DNA of 64,000 nucleotides, taken from positions 4,017,324 to 4,081,323 of the forward strand of contig NZ_JAHCDI010000004.1 of NCBI RefSeq assembly GCF_019697375.1, read 5' to 3'. The notes under the pieces were generated by a model, which did not search any database, was not told where the DNA came from, and saw nothing but the letters and a program-made list of their open reading frames with translations. Positions 24,147-31,960 of the stretch are shown in pieces. Position 1 is the stretch's first letter; every line of letters begins with the position of its first letter. The position numbers and the translations under genes are program-made. Source of the DNA: Micromonospora tarapacensis (GTDB lineage Bacteria; Actinomycetota; Actinomycetes; Mycobacteriales; Micromonosporaceae).

Positions 24147-24478
24147 GCACCAGATCACACCGTCGCGTCGCCCCACCCAGACTACACTCGCACGTTAGAG
24201 TAGGGTCGCGGAGCGCTGATCGTACGGCCGGCGCTGCGACGCCTCGGGGTGACGGGTTTTGTCCTACCTTCCCGCCTCCCCGGGGCGACGTCGCCCGCCC
24301 GGCAGGGCAGGGTGGAAGCCGATCGGCAGGCAATGGTGACCCGGCGGTCCCACCGGTGGCGCGACCGTCCGCCGCTGACATGATCGTCCTACCGCAGTGA
24401 CAACCCATCCCCGCCCGACCCGTGCGACCGGGGCGGGACGCCCGCGCGTCGCGGCGCGCGCCGACCACAGTGAGGCTT
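24147..24478 (+). promoter_or_regulatory. Promoter and long leader of the MFS gene
   Basis: This 332-bp stretch contains the dyad at 24186 with its TAGGGT box, then about 270 bases of leader. The leader holds a 6-codon ORF (24380-24400, MIVLPQ) and a strong stem CCCGCCC/GGGCGGG between about 24411 and 24438, shortly before GTG 24479. Such a layout would suit attenuation control, but no experiment or comparison supports it yet. No other gene is visible. Confidence 0.4.
24186..24201 (+). promoter_or_regulatory. MerR-type dyad before the MFS gene
   Basis: ACTCGCACGTTAGAGT, followed by AGGGT so that TAGGGT forms the box, as before the gene at 23190. The sequence between this box and the MFS start is unusually long. 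Confidence 0.65.
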
Positions 24479-25771
24479 GTGACCACCACCTGGCGCTCCA
24501 CAACCGCACCCGAACCCACGAGCGGCTTCCACGGATGGCGGATCGTCGGCTACGCCGCAGTGGCGCTGGCGATGACCGCACCCGGCCAGACCGTGGCGGT
24601 GTCCGCCTTCGTCGACCCGCTCATCGCCGACCTCGGTATCAGCCGGTCGGCGATCTCCACCGCGTACCTCATCGGCACCCTGACCGGGGCGGCGGCCCTG
24701 CCCGCCATCGGCCGGATGATCGACCGCCACGGGGTACGTAGCTGCATGCTGATCATCGCGGCAGTGTTCGGCGCCGTGCTGATCGCACTGTCGACCGTGT
24801 CGGGAATCATCGGGCTGACCGCCGGATTCGTCGGTATCCGGATGGCCGGACAGGGCGCACTCGGTCTGGCCGCGACCACCGTCACCGCGCACTGGTTCCG
24901 GCGTCGGCGGGGTTTCGCGCTGGGGCTCGTCTCCGCCGTGGGCGCCGCAGGGATCTCACTCGCCCCGCTCCTGCTGGAACGGCTCATCGCCCATCACGGC
25001 TGGCGTACCGCCTGGTTTGTCGAAGGGCTTCTCGTGTGGGCGATCGTCATCCCGATCGCGCTGCTCGGCATCCGAAACCGTCCCGAGGACATCGGCCAAC
25101 AGGTCGACGGCGCGTCGGCGGACAGCCACCCGGCAGGCAGCCACGTCGCCGACCTCGACCACCGCCAGGCGCTGCGTACGCCGTACTTCTGGGTGCTCTG
25201 CGGCAGCGTCGCGACCTCCGGCCTGCTCACCACCGCCGTGGCGTTCCACCAGATCAGCCTGCTCACCGAACGAGGACTCACCACCGCGGCCGCAGCGGCA
25301 AATTTCCTGCCGCAGACCCTCGCGGGGCTCGCGATGACTCTGCTCGTCGGCGCCATTGTCGACCGCGCCAACCCTCGCGGCGTGCTCCTTGCCGCGATGG
25401 CCGGGCTGGCCGCAGCGCTGGTCTGGGCGACCCAGGTCACGCCGGGCTGGTCGGCACTCGGGTTCGGCATGGCCATCGGTGCCGCTTCCAGCGCCATCCG
25501 CACGGCCGAGGCGGCCCTGACTCCGCGCCTGTTCGGAGTCGCGCATCTGGGAGCCATCCGCGGGACGGTCACCGCCGTCAACGTCGGCTCGACCGCGTTC
25601 GGGCCCGTGTTGTTCGCCCTCGGACACGACCTGACCGGTAGCTACAACGGGGCCTTGCTGATCGGTACGGCGCTACCCCTGGCCGTGGGCGCCGCCGCGC
25701 TCCTGGCCCCACTGCCGGCCCACGAGCGCGGCCTCCCTCAGCGACCCCAGGGGTCGGCGGCGGCTCGATGA
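24479..25771 (+). CDS. MFS transporter
   Basis: The 430-residue protein has about twelve transmembrane segments in two halves, with the motif-A-like loop GRMIDRHGVR after the second segment and WFRRRRGFALGLVSAVGAAG in the middle of the first half. This is typical of the monocarboxylate/oxalate-formate-type MFS branch. It probably moves a small organic compound, by inference a drug or stress-related metabolite. GTG 24479 is chosen because the longer frame from 24422 has an Arg-rich, unlikely N-terminus. A dyad promoter lies about 280 bp upstream. Confidence 0.8.
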   Translation: MTTTWRSTTAPEPTSGFHGWRIVGYAAVALAMTAPGQTVAVSAFVDPLIADLGISRSAISTAYLIGTLTGAAALPAIGRMIDRHGVRSCMLIIAAVFGAVLIALSTVSGIIGLTAGFVGIRMAGQGALGLAATTVTAHWFRRRRGFALGLVSAVGAAGISLAPLLLERLIAHHGWRTAWFVEGLLVWAIVIPIALLGIRNRPEDIGQQVDGASADSHPAGSHVADLDHRQALRTPYFWVLCGSVATSGLLTTAVAFHQISLLTERGLTTAAAAANFLPQTLAGLAMTLLVGAIVDRANPRGVLLAAMAGLAAALVWATQVTPGWSALGFGMAIGAASSAIRTAEAALTPRLFGVAHLGAIRGTVTAVNVGSTAFGPVLFALGHDLTGSYNGALLIGTALPLAVGAAALLAPLPAHERGLPQRPQGSAAAR

Positions 25772-25812
25772 CCCCTGGCTGCCAGCCGCACCGGGGACAC
25801 CTCAGCAACTCT

Positions 25813-25828
25813 ACCCTTGCGTTAGGGT
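25813..25828 (+). promoter_or_regulatory. MerR-type dyad before the intact ARH gene
   Basis: ACCCTTGCGTTAGGGT with complete outer arms, followed by ATGGT so that TATGGT forms the box. The proposed start ATG 25861 is 32 bases further on. Confidence 0.75.
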
Positions 25829-25860
25829 ATGGTCTTCAGCGGCGGAAGGTGGTGAGCGGG

Positions 25861-26829
25861 ATGTTGCGAGCGCGGTTGAGCTGGTCGCACCGGGTACGCG
25901 GCTCGATGGTGCTGGCAGCCTGCGGTGACGCTCTCGGCGCGCCGTTCGAGGGTCGGGAACCGGCGGACCGGGCCGAGATCGACGACTGGATAAACCAGTC
26001 GACCCAGCTCGTGCGGTTCACCGACGACACCGCCTCAACCCTCGTCGTGGCGGATCACCTGACGCGCAGGCGAGGCACGGTGAATGAGGACGAACTCGCC
26101 GACGAACTCGCCCGGGAGTGGGCGCGCGACCCTGAGCGCGGCTACGGCCATGGTGCCGCCCAGCTCTACGCCGAGCTGGCCCGCGGCGTCCCGTGGCGGC
26201 GAGCCGCCGCAGAGCTGTTCGATGGGCAGGGCTCGTTCGGCAACGGTGCGGCGATGCGTGTCGCCCCGATCGGTCTGCTGCCCGGCCTGGCCCTCGACGC
26301 GGTGGCCGGACGCGCCCGCCGGACCGCGGCAGTCACCCACCAGCACCCCCAGGCCGTGGACGGCGCGGCGGCGCAGGCGGTCGCGACCGCCCTGGCCGCA
26401 CTCTCGGTTCAGGACACACCGCTGGACGCCGAATGGATGGTCGCGACGCTCTGCGAACATGTGCACACGGCCGAGTTTCGCAGCGCGCTGCGACGGGTGC
26501 CCGCGCTCGTCGCCCAAGGCGCCCACACCACCGACGTGGCCGGCGCGGTGGGCAACGGCGTCGCGGCGATTCAGGCCGTGCCCGCCGCGCTGGCTGCCTT
26601 CCTACGCCAACCCGACGACACCCCCGCTGCCGTCGGTTTCGCGATCGGCCTGGGCGGCGACACCGACACCATCGCCTCCATGACCGGCGCATTGTGCGGG
26701 GCCCGCCGCGCGGAGAAGGACCTCCCCGTCATGTGGGGTTTGAGGCTGGAGGGCGCAGCGCGGGTCTGGACGGCGGCCAGCGCCCTAGCCGAACTCGCCG
26801 CAACAGCTGCCGGGACGCGGCGGGGGTGA
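25861..26829 (+). CDS. ADP-ribosylglycohydrolase with intact metal motifs
   Basis: The 322-residue protein has all DraG/ARH signatures: AACGDALGAPFEG near residue 20, FTDDTAST near residue 55, GNGAAMRVAPIGLL near residue 125 and GLGGDTDTIASMTGALCGA near residue 260. Family enzymes remove ADP-ribose from arginine, serine or small molecules using two magnesium ions. ATG 25861 is preceded by GGAAGG; a GTG at 25852 is also possible. It is the only one of the three ARH-like proteins here likely to be catalytic. The substrate cannot be read from sequence. Confidence 0.85.
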   Translation: MLRARLSWSHRVRGSMVLAACGDALGAPFEGREPADRAEIDDWINQSTQLVRFTDDTASTLVVADHLTRRRGTVNEDELADELAREWARDPERGYGHGAAQLYAELARGVPWRRAAAELFDGQGSFGNGAAMRVAPIGLLPGLALDAVAGRARRTAAVTHQHPQAVDGAAAQAVATALAALSVQDTPLDAEWMVATLCEHVHTAEFRSALRRVPALVAQGAHTTDVAGAVGNGVAAIQAVPAALAAFLRQPDDTPAAVGFAIGLGGDTDTIASMTGALCGARRAEKDLPVMWGLRLEGAARVWTAASALAELAATAAGTRRG

Positions 26830-27080
26830 CCCGGACGGCGCCCCGCCGCCGGCCGCCCCGTGCCGTCGGCTGCCGGTACCTGCGTCGCTAAACGACGCCG
26901 CCGAGGCCGCGCGGCGTACGGTCGTCCGCTGCGACCGACCCCAGGCATACCGTCGCCGCGGCCATGGCAGCCATGCGGGAGCCGGGCCGGGCACACCCGG
27001 CAGCGACCGATGCCACGGCCGTGAGTCATCGCCTCGCCGAGTCATGGGCTGATCCACCGTCGACGGCGCAGCAGCGGCCG

Positions 27081-27269
27081 TCATCGACTCTCGAACCGCT
27101 CGACCCGCTGCACGTCCTCCCACCGCAACACCGACACCTCCCGCCAGTGGGTCGCACAGGCGGAGCCGCTGCGGCGCTCGAAGGTCACGACCCTCCGGTC
27201 GTGTCGGCACCGGTCAGCCGGCACAGTCAGCAGGCTGCCGTCGGTCAGCCACACGAAGAACTGAGTCAT
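27081..27269 (-). CDS. Small hypothetical protein under a dyad promoter
   Basis: A 62-residue protein (MTQFFVWLTDGSLLTVPADR at the start) with several predicted beta strands and one Cys. ATG 27269 has GGGGAGG 4 bases upstream. The dyad at 27314 lies 45 bases before it, with TAGATT as its box on this strand. It is transcribed away from the third ARH-like gene. The function is unknown; its promoter makes it a member of the proposed regulon. Confidence 0.6.
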   Translation of the reverse strand: MTQFFVWLTDGSLLTVPADRCRHDRRVVTFERRSGSACATHWREVSVLRWEDVQRVERFESR

Positions 27270-27313
27270 GACGCCTCCCCTGCTCTGCGGGCACCCACCC
27301 ACCCGACAAATCT

Positions 27314-27329
27314 ACCCTGACGTAAGGGT
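27314..27329 (-). promoter_or_regulatory. MerR-type dyad before the 62-residue protein
   Basis: A perfect copy; on the minus strand ACCCTTACGTCAGGGT followed by AGATT (TAGATT box). It lies 30 bp from the next dyad, giving a divergent pair. Confidence 0.75.
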
Positions 27330-27359
27330 TCGCCGATAGTACGGCACCTCAGGCCAGCA

Positions 27360-27375
27360 ACCCTCACGTCAAGGT
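27360..27375 (+). promoter_or_regulatory. MerR-type dyad before the third ARH-like gene
   Basis: ACCCTCACGTCAAGGT with one arm mismatch. TAGAGT begins at its last base and ends 8 bases before ATG 27389, again predicting a leaderless or near-leaderless mRNA. Confidence 0.7.
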
Positions 27376-27388
27376 AGAGTGTCGACCG

Positions 27389-28246
27389 ATGACATCCACT
27401 GGCCTGCCGATGGCACAGCTGCGCGACCGCAGCCGCGGCTGCCTGATCGCGGCCGTCCACCGCCCGCCCACAACACCCACTGCCCGCCTGCCCGCCACCT
27501 GGCCCACGGGGCCGCTCGACCAGCCTGCCGCCCGCGTCGTCGCCCATGCACGGCACCTCGCCGCCTATCCCGACACCTGCGACGAGCCGCCGAGCTATGT
27601 CGAGGGGCTGATGGCCGCACTGACCGTGGCGTGGGGGTGGAACGACGCGGCGGCGCGGGGCATCATCAGGGACGGCGTCCACCTGCTGTGCGCCGTGCCG
27701 GCCGGGCTGCTGCCCGGACCACTCGGAGACCTCGGCCGACGCGCTCGGCTGGCCTGCGCCGTGCTAGGTGGGGATGCCACGGCCCAGCAAGCCAGCATGG
27801 TCGTCGCCTACGCCGTGGCGATGGCCTACCGCGCCGCGAGCACCCGCAAGGTGGACCGCTTCGACTTCTGCTACCGCCTGGCACACCTGGCCGCCGACGA
27901 CCGCCTGGCCGAACGCCTCGCCCGCGTCGCCGCCCTCGGCGACCGCGACCCCGACCAGGCTGCCGCCCACCTACTGGCTGACGGCAGCGACCGCGACCGC
28001 GTCAGCATCGGCGTGGCCGCGTTCCTGAGACACCCGGCGGCGCCTGACGCAGCGGCCCCGTTCGCCGCCACCGTCGCCGACCCGCCCAGCGCTGGCATCG
28101 CCGCCGCACTGGCCGGCGCGTACGCCGGAACAGCCGCGCTCCCCCACACCTGGCTGCGCGACACCACCCGCACCGCAGCGATCAGCGACGCCTCGGACGC
28201 ACTGGTCGCGCTCGCCTCTCGCCGGCAAACGCTGCGCTCCTGCTGA
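27389..28246 (+). CDS. Degenerate ADP-ribosylglycohydrolase-like protein
   Basis: The 285-residue protein is related to the gene at 23190 (shared pieces include the RGCL start, a VVAHARHLAAY segment, CAVPAGLLPG and KVDRFDFCYRLAHLA versus PVDRLGFGSRLAQLA). It lacks the GDA, TDDT and GDTDT metal motifs of the family. The start is shortened and the segment between residues 20 and 45 is Pro/Thr-rich. It is probably a binding or regulatory paralogue rather than an enzyme. ATG 27389 lies almost at the predicted transcription start. Confidence 0.65.
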   Translation: MTSTGLPMAQLRDRSRGCLIAAVHRPPTTPTARLPATWPTGPLDQPAARVVAHARHLAAYPDTCDEPPSYVEGLMAALTVAWGWNDAAARGIIRDGVHLLCAVPAGLLPGPLGDLGRRARLACAVLGGDATAQQASMVVAYAVAMAYRAASTRKVDRFDFCYRLAHLAADDRLAERLARVAALGDRDPDQAAAHLLADGSDRDRVSIGVAAFLRHPAAPDAAAPFAATVADPPSAGIAAALAGAYAGTAALPHTWLRDTTRTAAISDASDALVALASRRQTLRSC

Positions 28247-28327
28247 CCGAGCCCGCCGCCGTGTGTCTCGCCTACGCCGCCAGCGAGGTGCTGAAGGTGC
28301 TGGTATCCGCCGAACGTCCCTGTCGGG

Positions 28328-28708
28328 TCACCAATGATAGACAGCCGACGCCACCCCCTGCACCGCACGGGCAACGAGGAGCACCCAGAACGCCGGCGCG
28401 AGCGCCGCCAGCACGCTGGCCAGCCCCAGCGCCACCAAGGTGAAGACGAAGACGCGGCGCAGGTCGGCGGCGTCGATCCACCGGCCGGCAGGCAACGCCA
28501 GCGCGGCCAGCGGCAGAGCGTACGCCAGCACGACCCAGGTCGTCGCCGACGCGGAGACGTCCATCTCGGCGGCCACCGACGGCAGCACGAACGCTGCCAT
28601 GCTCGACTCGGACGCCACGACAAGGGTGGCCGTCCCGAACGTCACCACCGCCGCCCAACGGGTCCGGTCGGTCCGGACGGGTGCGGTGATGCCGCCGGTG
28701 CCGGTCAC
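28328..28708 (-). pseudogene. Truncated MFS transporter (N-terminal part)
   Basis: The reading frame encodes about 126 residues matching the start of a 12-14-helix MFS protein: the first helix (VVTFGTATLVVASESSMAAF), DVSASATTWVVLAYALPLAAL, GRWIDAADLRRVFV and LLVARAVQGVASAVYHW. A TGA follows at once. Full-length proteins have over 400 residues, so two thirds are missing, and no continuation is found downstream. GTG 28708 is the likely start. It is divergent from the TetR gene, the usual efflux-pump arrangement, so the pump was probably the regulator's target before truncation. Confidence 0.7.
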
Positions 28709-28831
28709 TGCCGCGACCGGCAGGTCGGGCCCAGCCAGCAGGCGACAGGAGCAGCAGGACTGAGGATGGTCACGACCCGCATGACCGCTAAAGTACAACG
28801 GTCGTGGCAGATTGGATAGGGAGGGCCTACC

Positions 28832-29506
28832 GTGCGGTCCGAAGCAACAGACACGACCAAGCCGCAGATGCGCCGAGGCCGGCCCGGCAAGCGCGCGGCG
28901 ATCCTCGCCGCCGCAGGACGAGTCTTCGGCCGCGACGGATACGCCCGGGCCGGTATCGACGCGATCGCCGCCGAGGCCGGAGTGTCGACCCGGACCATCT
29001 ACCACCACTTCGACGGCAAGGACGACCTGTTCTCCGTCGTGGTCACCGCCAGCACGACCCGGGTCGCCGACACCCTCACCGAACTCATCGCCGCTCACCT
29101 CAACGACCCGGCCGCACCACCACATCGGGGCCTCGTCGCGCTGGCCCACGACTGGGTCGCCGCGCAGGCCGAGTTCGCCGACCACTTCGCCATGGTCCGA
29201 CAGATCAACATCGAAGCGAACCACGTACCCGCAGCGACCCTCCACACATGGCACGAAACAGGGCCGGCCCGAGTGGTGGCAGCGCTCACCGAGCGCCTCG
29301 CCGCCATGGCACGACAGGGCACGCTGAGGGTCTCCGACTCCGAGCGAGCGGCGAGCCACTATCTGCTGCTCACCGTCGCCGCCATCGACACCGCCTCCTA
29401 CCACGGGGCTGTCCCGCTACCCCCAGCCGAGACCACGGTCATCATCACCACCGGCGTGACCGCCTTCCTCGACGGCTACCGGCCACGAGCCCAGGACACG
29501 GCATGA
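28832..29506 (+). CDS. TetR/AcrR-family regulator
   Basis: The 224-residue protein has the N-terminal TetR helix-turn-helix (RAAILAAAGRVFGRDGYARA, then AGVSTRTIYHHFDGKDDL, about residues 20-60) and an all-helical ligand-binding domain. AGGGAGG precedes GTG 28832. It is divergent from the truncated MFS gene, 123 bp away. The intergenic region contains ACCG(n)12CGGT, a candidate operator. Confidence 0.85.
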   Translation: MRSEATDTTKPQMRRGRPGKRAAILAAAGRVFGRDGYARAGIDAIAAEAGVSTRTIYHHFDGKDDLFSVVVTASTTRVADTLTELIAAHLNDPAAPPHRGLVALAHDWVAAQAEFADHFAMVRQINIEANHVPAATLHTWHETGPARVVAALTERLAAMARQGTLRVSDSERAASHYLLLTVAAIDTASYHGAVPLPPAETTVIITTGVTAFLDGYRPRAQDTA

Positions 29507-29598
29507 CCTCACGGCAGCAGCCCATGTCACCTCCGCCGCAACTGCGGCGCAGACACACCACCAGCCACCTCGACACGACCTCCGGGTCGGGAAAATGG

Positions 29599-30372
29599 TC
29601 AGGCCCTTCTAGCGAGTGCCGCTGCGGCTCGACTCGCGGGCGGGGGGGCCACGTAGACACTGAGGCCCTCATCGGTCGACACCCGCAGTGCCCCCAGCTG
29701 CGGATCCATCGATAGTTCCCGAGCGTTGTCGCTGAACCGAGCGAACCGATCCGCGATGGCGGCGAGGTCGGGGACAGGTATGACGAGTTGCCACTGTCCA
29801 GGAGAGGTAGCGCCGTCAGGCATCGGGACGAAGTCGGCGTGTTGCAGGTCGGCGCCAAGCGACGCCCGATAGAAGCGACGGACCAACCCCGGACGCGGAC
29901 AACTGAGCACCATCCGGTGCGGGGCCATCGGCAGGGCCACCGGATGCCGCCATCCAACGGCCGGAGTCGGACGCCAGATGGAAACGGCCGCACCGAAAGG
30001 GTCGATCAAGGTGGCGAGACGTCCCTGCCCCGGCACATCGAAGGGAGCGACAACAACGTCCGCGCCACCGGCCTCCGCTGCCGCCACTCGTTCATCGACA
30101 TCATCAACGTGAAGGTAGAAGGCCAGGTGAGCCGGGGTCCCCGGTGGGTAGATCGGCGCCGCCAGGTCACTGACCGTACCGATCGGGAATTCGCCAACCG
30201 TGATGACCGTGGCACGACGCCAGTCGGACTCATCCACGGCGAAACGCCAACCGAGCAACGCCGAGAAGAACGTCGCCGTGCCGGGAGTGTCCCTGGTCTT
30301 CACATCCATCCAGCAGAACTCACCGCCAGCACCAATAGAGACCACCTTGGCCGCCGAGCGCCGAGTCCTCAC
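29599..30372 (-). CDS. Two-domain VOC family protein
   Basis: The 257-residue protein has two vicinal-oxygen-chelate domains, about residues 17-130 (with FFSALLGWRFAVDE and HLAFYLHVDDVD) and 140-250 (MVLSCPRPGLVRRFYRASLG). Such glyoxalase/dioxygenase/resistance-fold proteins bind small molecules or metals; the exact role cannot be told. It converges with the TetR gene over 93 bp and is the last gene before att copy 2. Confidence 0.75.
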   Translation of the reverse strand: MRTRRSAAKVVSIGAGGEFCWMDVKTRDTPGTATFFSALLGWRFAVDESDWRRATVITVGEFPIGTVSDLAAPIYPPGTPAHLAFYLHVDDVDERVAAAEAGGADVVVAPFDVPGQGRLATLIDPFGAAVSIWRPTPAVGWRHPVALPMAPHRMVLSCPRPGLVRRFYRASLGADLQHADFVPMPDGATSPGQWQLVIPVPDLAAIADRFARFSDNARELSMDPQLGALRVSTDEGLSVYVAPPPASRAAAALARRA

Positions 30373-30732
30373 AGGTCCACCCTGTCTCCGGTGGCGAACA
30401 GGTGCGACCTTATTCCCGTAAGCCCATGACCATCGGCTGCGGGCCAGAGCTCAGCCGACGAAGCTCGGGTACGCCAGCGCCCGGCCAGGCCGCATCTGAC
30501 GGTACGGGCCGGCACCCGGGTACCACACAATTCTGCGTGCCACATTTCGCCCCAACAAGGGTCCGGGCAGCCAAACAGTAGTAGATCCCTGCTCAGAGGC
30601 GGTTTCTGACGAAGTCTCAACACGAGTCGTCGAAGTGCAGTGTGGGGCGCTATGTGACCAGGGCTGTGACCACGAGATCACAAACAATCGGCATTGGTCG
30701 ATAACCAATGCCGATTGACCTGCGTAAACAAG
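30373..30732 (+). other. Gene-free segment before att copy 2
   Basis: About 360 bp between the VOC gene and att copy 2. Minus-strand frames here are broken or only continue a tRNA readout. The single clear structure is the perfect hairpin at 30685-30717. Confidence 0.5.
30685..30717. terminator. Perfect 14-bp hairpin beside att copy 2
   Basis: CAATCGGCATTGGT and its exact complement flank a 5-base loop (CGATA). It has no T-run in either direction. It could terminate transcription at the element boundary or be a recombinase/regulator site; it lies only 15 bp from the att core. Confidence 0.55.
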
Positions 30733-30777
30733 GGTGGAGCCGAGGGGACTCGAACCCCTGACCCCCACACTGCCAGT
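30733..30777 (-). repeat. att copy 2: tRNA-Ala(GGC)-like 3' end
   Basis: Same 45-bp repeat as 17126-17170, here with the unmutated GGTCAGGGG reading. Again only the 3' half of a tRNA is present. With copy 1 it brackets 13.6 kb. Confidence 0.75.
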
Positions 30778-30780
30778 AAG

Positions 30781-30909
30781 GTAACGATTCTGTCACGCCC
30801 TACCAGCCCGTACCGCCATGTACGCTGAGCAGCCAAAACTCTTCGCACCGAGTGCCGTCCCATGCCGCCACATACCGACTGGTCAGGGTCATTTGATCTT
30901 GGTGTGTGA
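30781..30909 (+). repeat. att arm sequence, copy 2
   Basis: Related to 17174-17303: GTAACgATTCTGTCACGCC next to the core and TTTGATCTTGGTGTGTGA 115 bp on. A shared block then runs on as TGTGGGA..CTTC in both copies. Confidence 0.7.
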
Positions 30910-31118
30910 GCGCACGCGTGAGCACAAAAAATGTGGGAACCTTCATGCCAGGCTGTCCACCGCTCCCAATGGCGCGAGTTAAGCACCGCTCGGGCAGGTC
31001 CTTCAGGCAGCAATTGTCGCGACGAGTCATCAACGAATGCTGGTCGTCGGCATCTTTGGGCACCGGACGGCGCCCGCTACCCTGCAAGCAGGCCGGTGGG
31101 CACCCCTGGTCGATCCGT

Positions 31119-31313
31119 TTACTCGATGTAGTCGTTGTAGTCGTATGGATCTTCGGCATCGTTCCTCCTGCTGACGTCGCACCCACACAAGCTTCCTAAC
31201 CCGGAAGCGGAAGCAGATGCCGATGGGGTCGCAGCAGTCGGCAACGGGGGCGGAAACGGAAGCGGAACCTTGCCAAACTGTACGGCGGTCCGGCTTCCGC
31301 CGTTGAGTCGCCA
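31119..31313 (-). pseudogene. Possible C-terminal remnant of an unknown gene
   Basis: One minus-strand frame is open for about 64 codons to TAA 31119. It has a protein-like composition: a Pro/Ser/Ala-rich stretch (PLPFPPPLPTAATPSASAS) and an acidic, Tyr-rich end (NDAEDPYDYNDYIE). An in-frame TAG precedes it and no good start exists. It may be the tail of a gene cut by rearrangement near att copy 2. The surrounding bases from 30910 to 31455 show no convincing intact gene. Confidence 0.3.
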
Positions 31314-31455
31314 ACCATCCTAGAAAGGAGCGGCATCCTCGGAGAAGAAAGCGATTCCGCTTGCGCTCGGCGACGAACCGATAGTTGTTATTCGTAGACG
31401 GGTGCAGGACCTATCCCCGGACACGATCACACCGCACTGGGCGCGAGGTCCGGAC

Positions 31456-31644
31456 TCAACCAGGAACTACGTCGTGACGCCGCGCTCGCACCCGCTCTCC
31501 GTCGGTTAGGACCACCTCGACCCGCCCACTCTCATCCACTAACGCGCCGACCGAGTGGACCCGCTTGCCGGCGTGCTCTGCGGCAGCGTCGTGGCGATCA
31601 GGGCGGAAGACCCAGGCAAGGTCCACAGGTTCAGGGTTGCGCAT
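31456..31644 (-). CDS. Small hypothetical protein
   Basis: A 62-residue protein from ATG 31644 (MRNPEPVDLAWVFRPDRHDA...) with GGGGG 7 bases upstream. It is charged, with no recognised domain. The longer frame from 31839 has an improbable Arg/Ser-rich N-terminus. Confidence 0.45.
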   Translation of the reverse strand: MRNPEPVDLAWVFRPDRHDAAAEHAGKRVHSVGALVDESGRVEVVLTDGERVRARRHDVVPG

Positions 31645-31960
31645 TGATGACCCCCAGATGGCACACGCGTTCGAAGCTGAAAGTCTACTCATTCCACCGG
31701 CTCCGGCCGGGCAGACACGGAACCCGAGCACAGATTTGCGGACAGCCCGGCGGAACTGTCGGCGTACGCACAAGTACAGGCAGCTACGCCTCGAAGGCAG
31801 GTCCCGAACAGAGTCGGCCCACCTCCAGCGATCGACCACCTGACGAGTGCGGAGTCAGGAGGCACGCCGCCTAGCGACGGTTCGCAGCGGAGGTCTTCGG
31901 TGCGGCGGGCGGTGAGCGCCGGGAAGGGGGCAGATCCGGTTCACGCGGCCGGGAGGCTGC
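31645..31960. other. Gene-free interval
   Basis: About 316 bp between two minus-strand genes. I see no convincing gene, repeat or hairpin here. Confidence 0.5.

Noticed and set aside
28709..28831. Copy of the MerR-type dyad between the MFS fragment and TetR
   Set aside because: No ACGT-centred dyad there; only an ACCG/CGGT pair that fits a TetR operator better.
30800..31159. A 119-codon minus-strand gene with AGGAGG before its ATG
   Set aside because: It reads through the att arm and its composition is not protein-like; the ribosome-site match is probably chance.
31264..31318. Possible short Arg/Leu-rich peptide from ATG 31318
   Set aside because: No ribosome site at a sensible distance and three frames compete; not supported.
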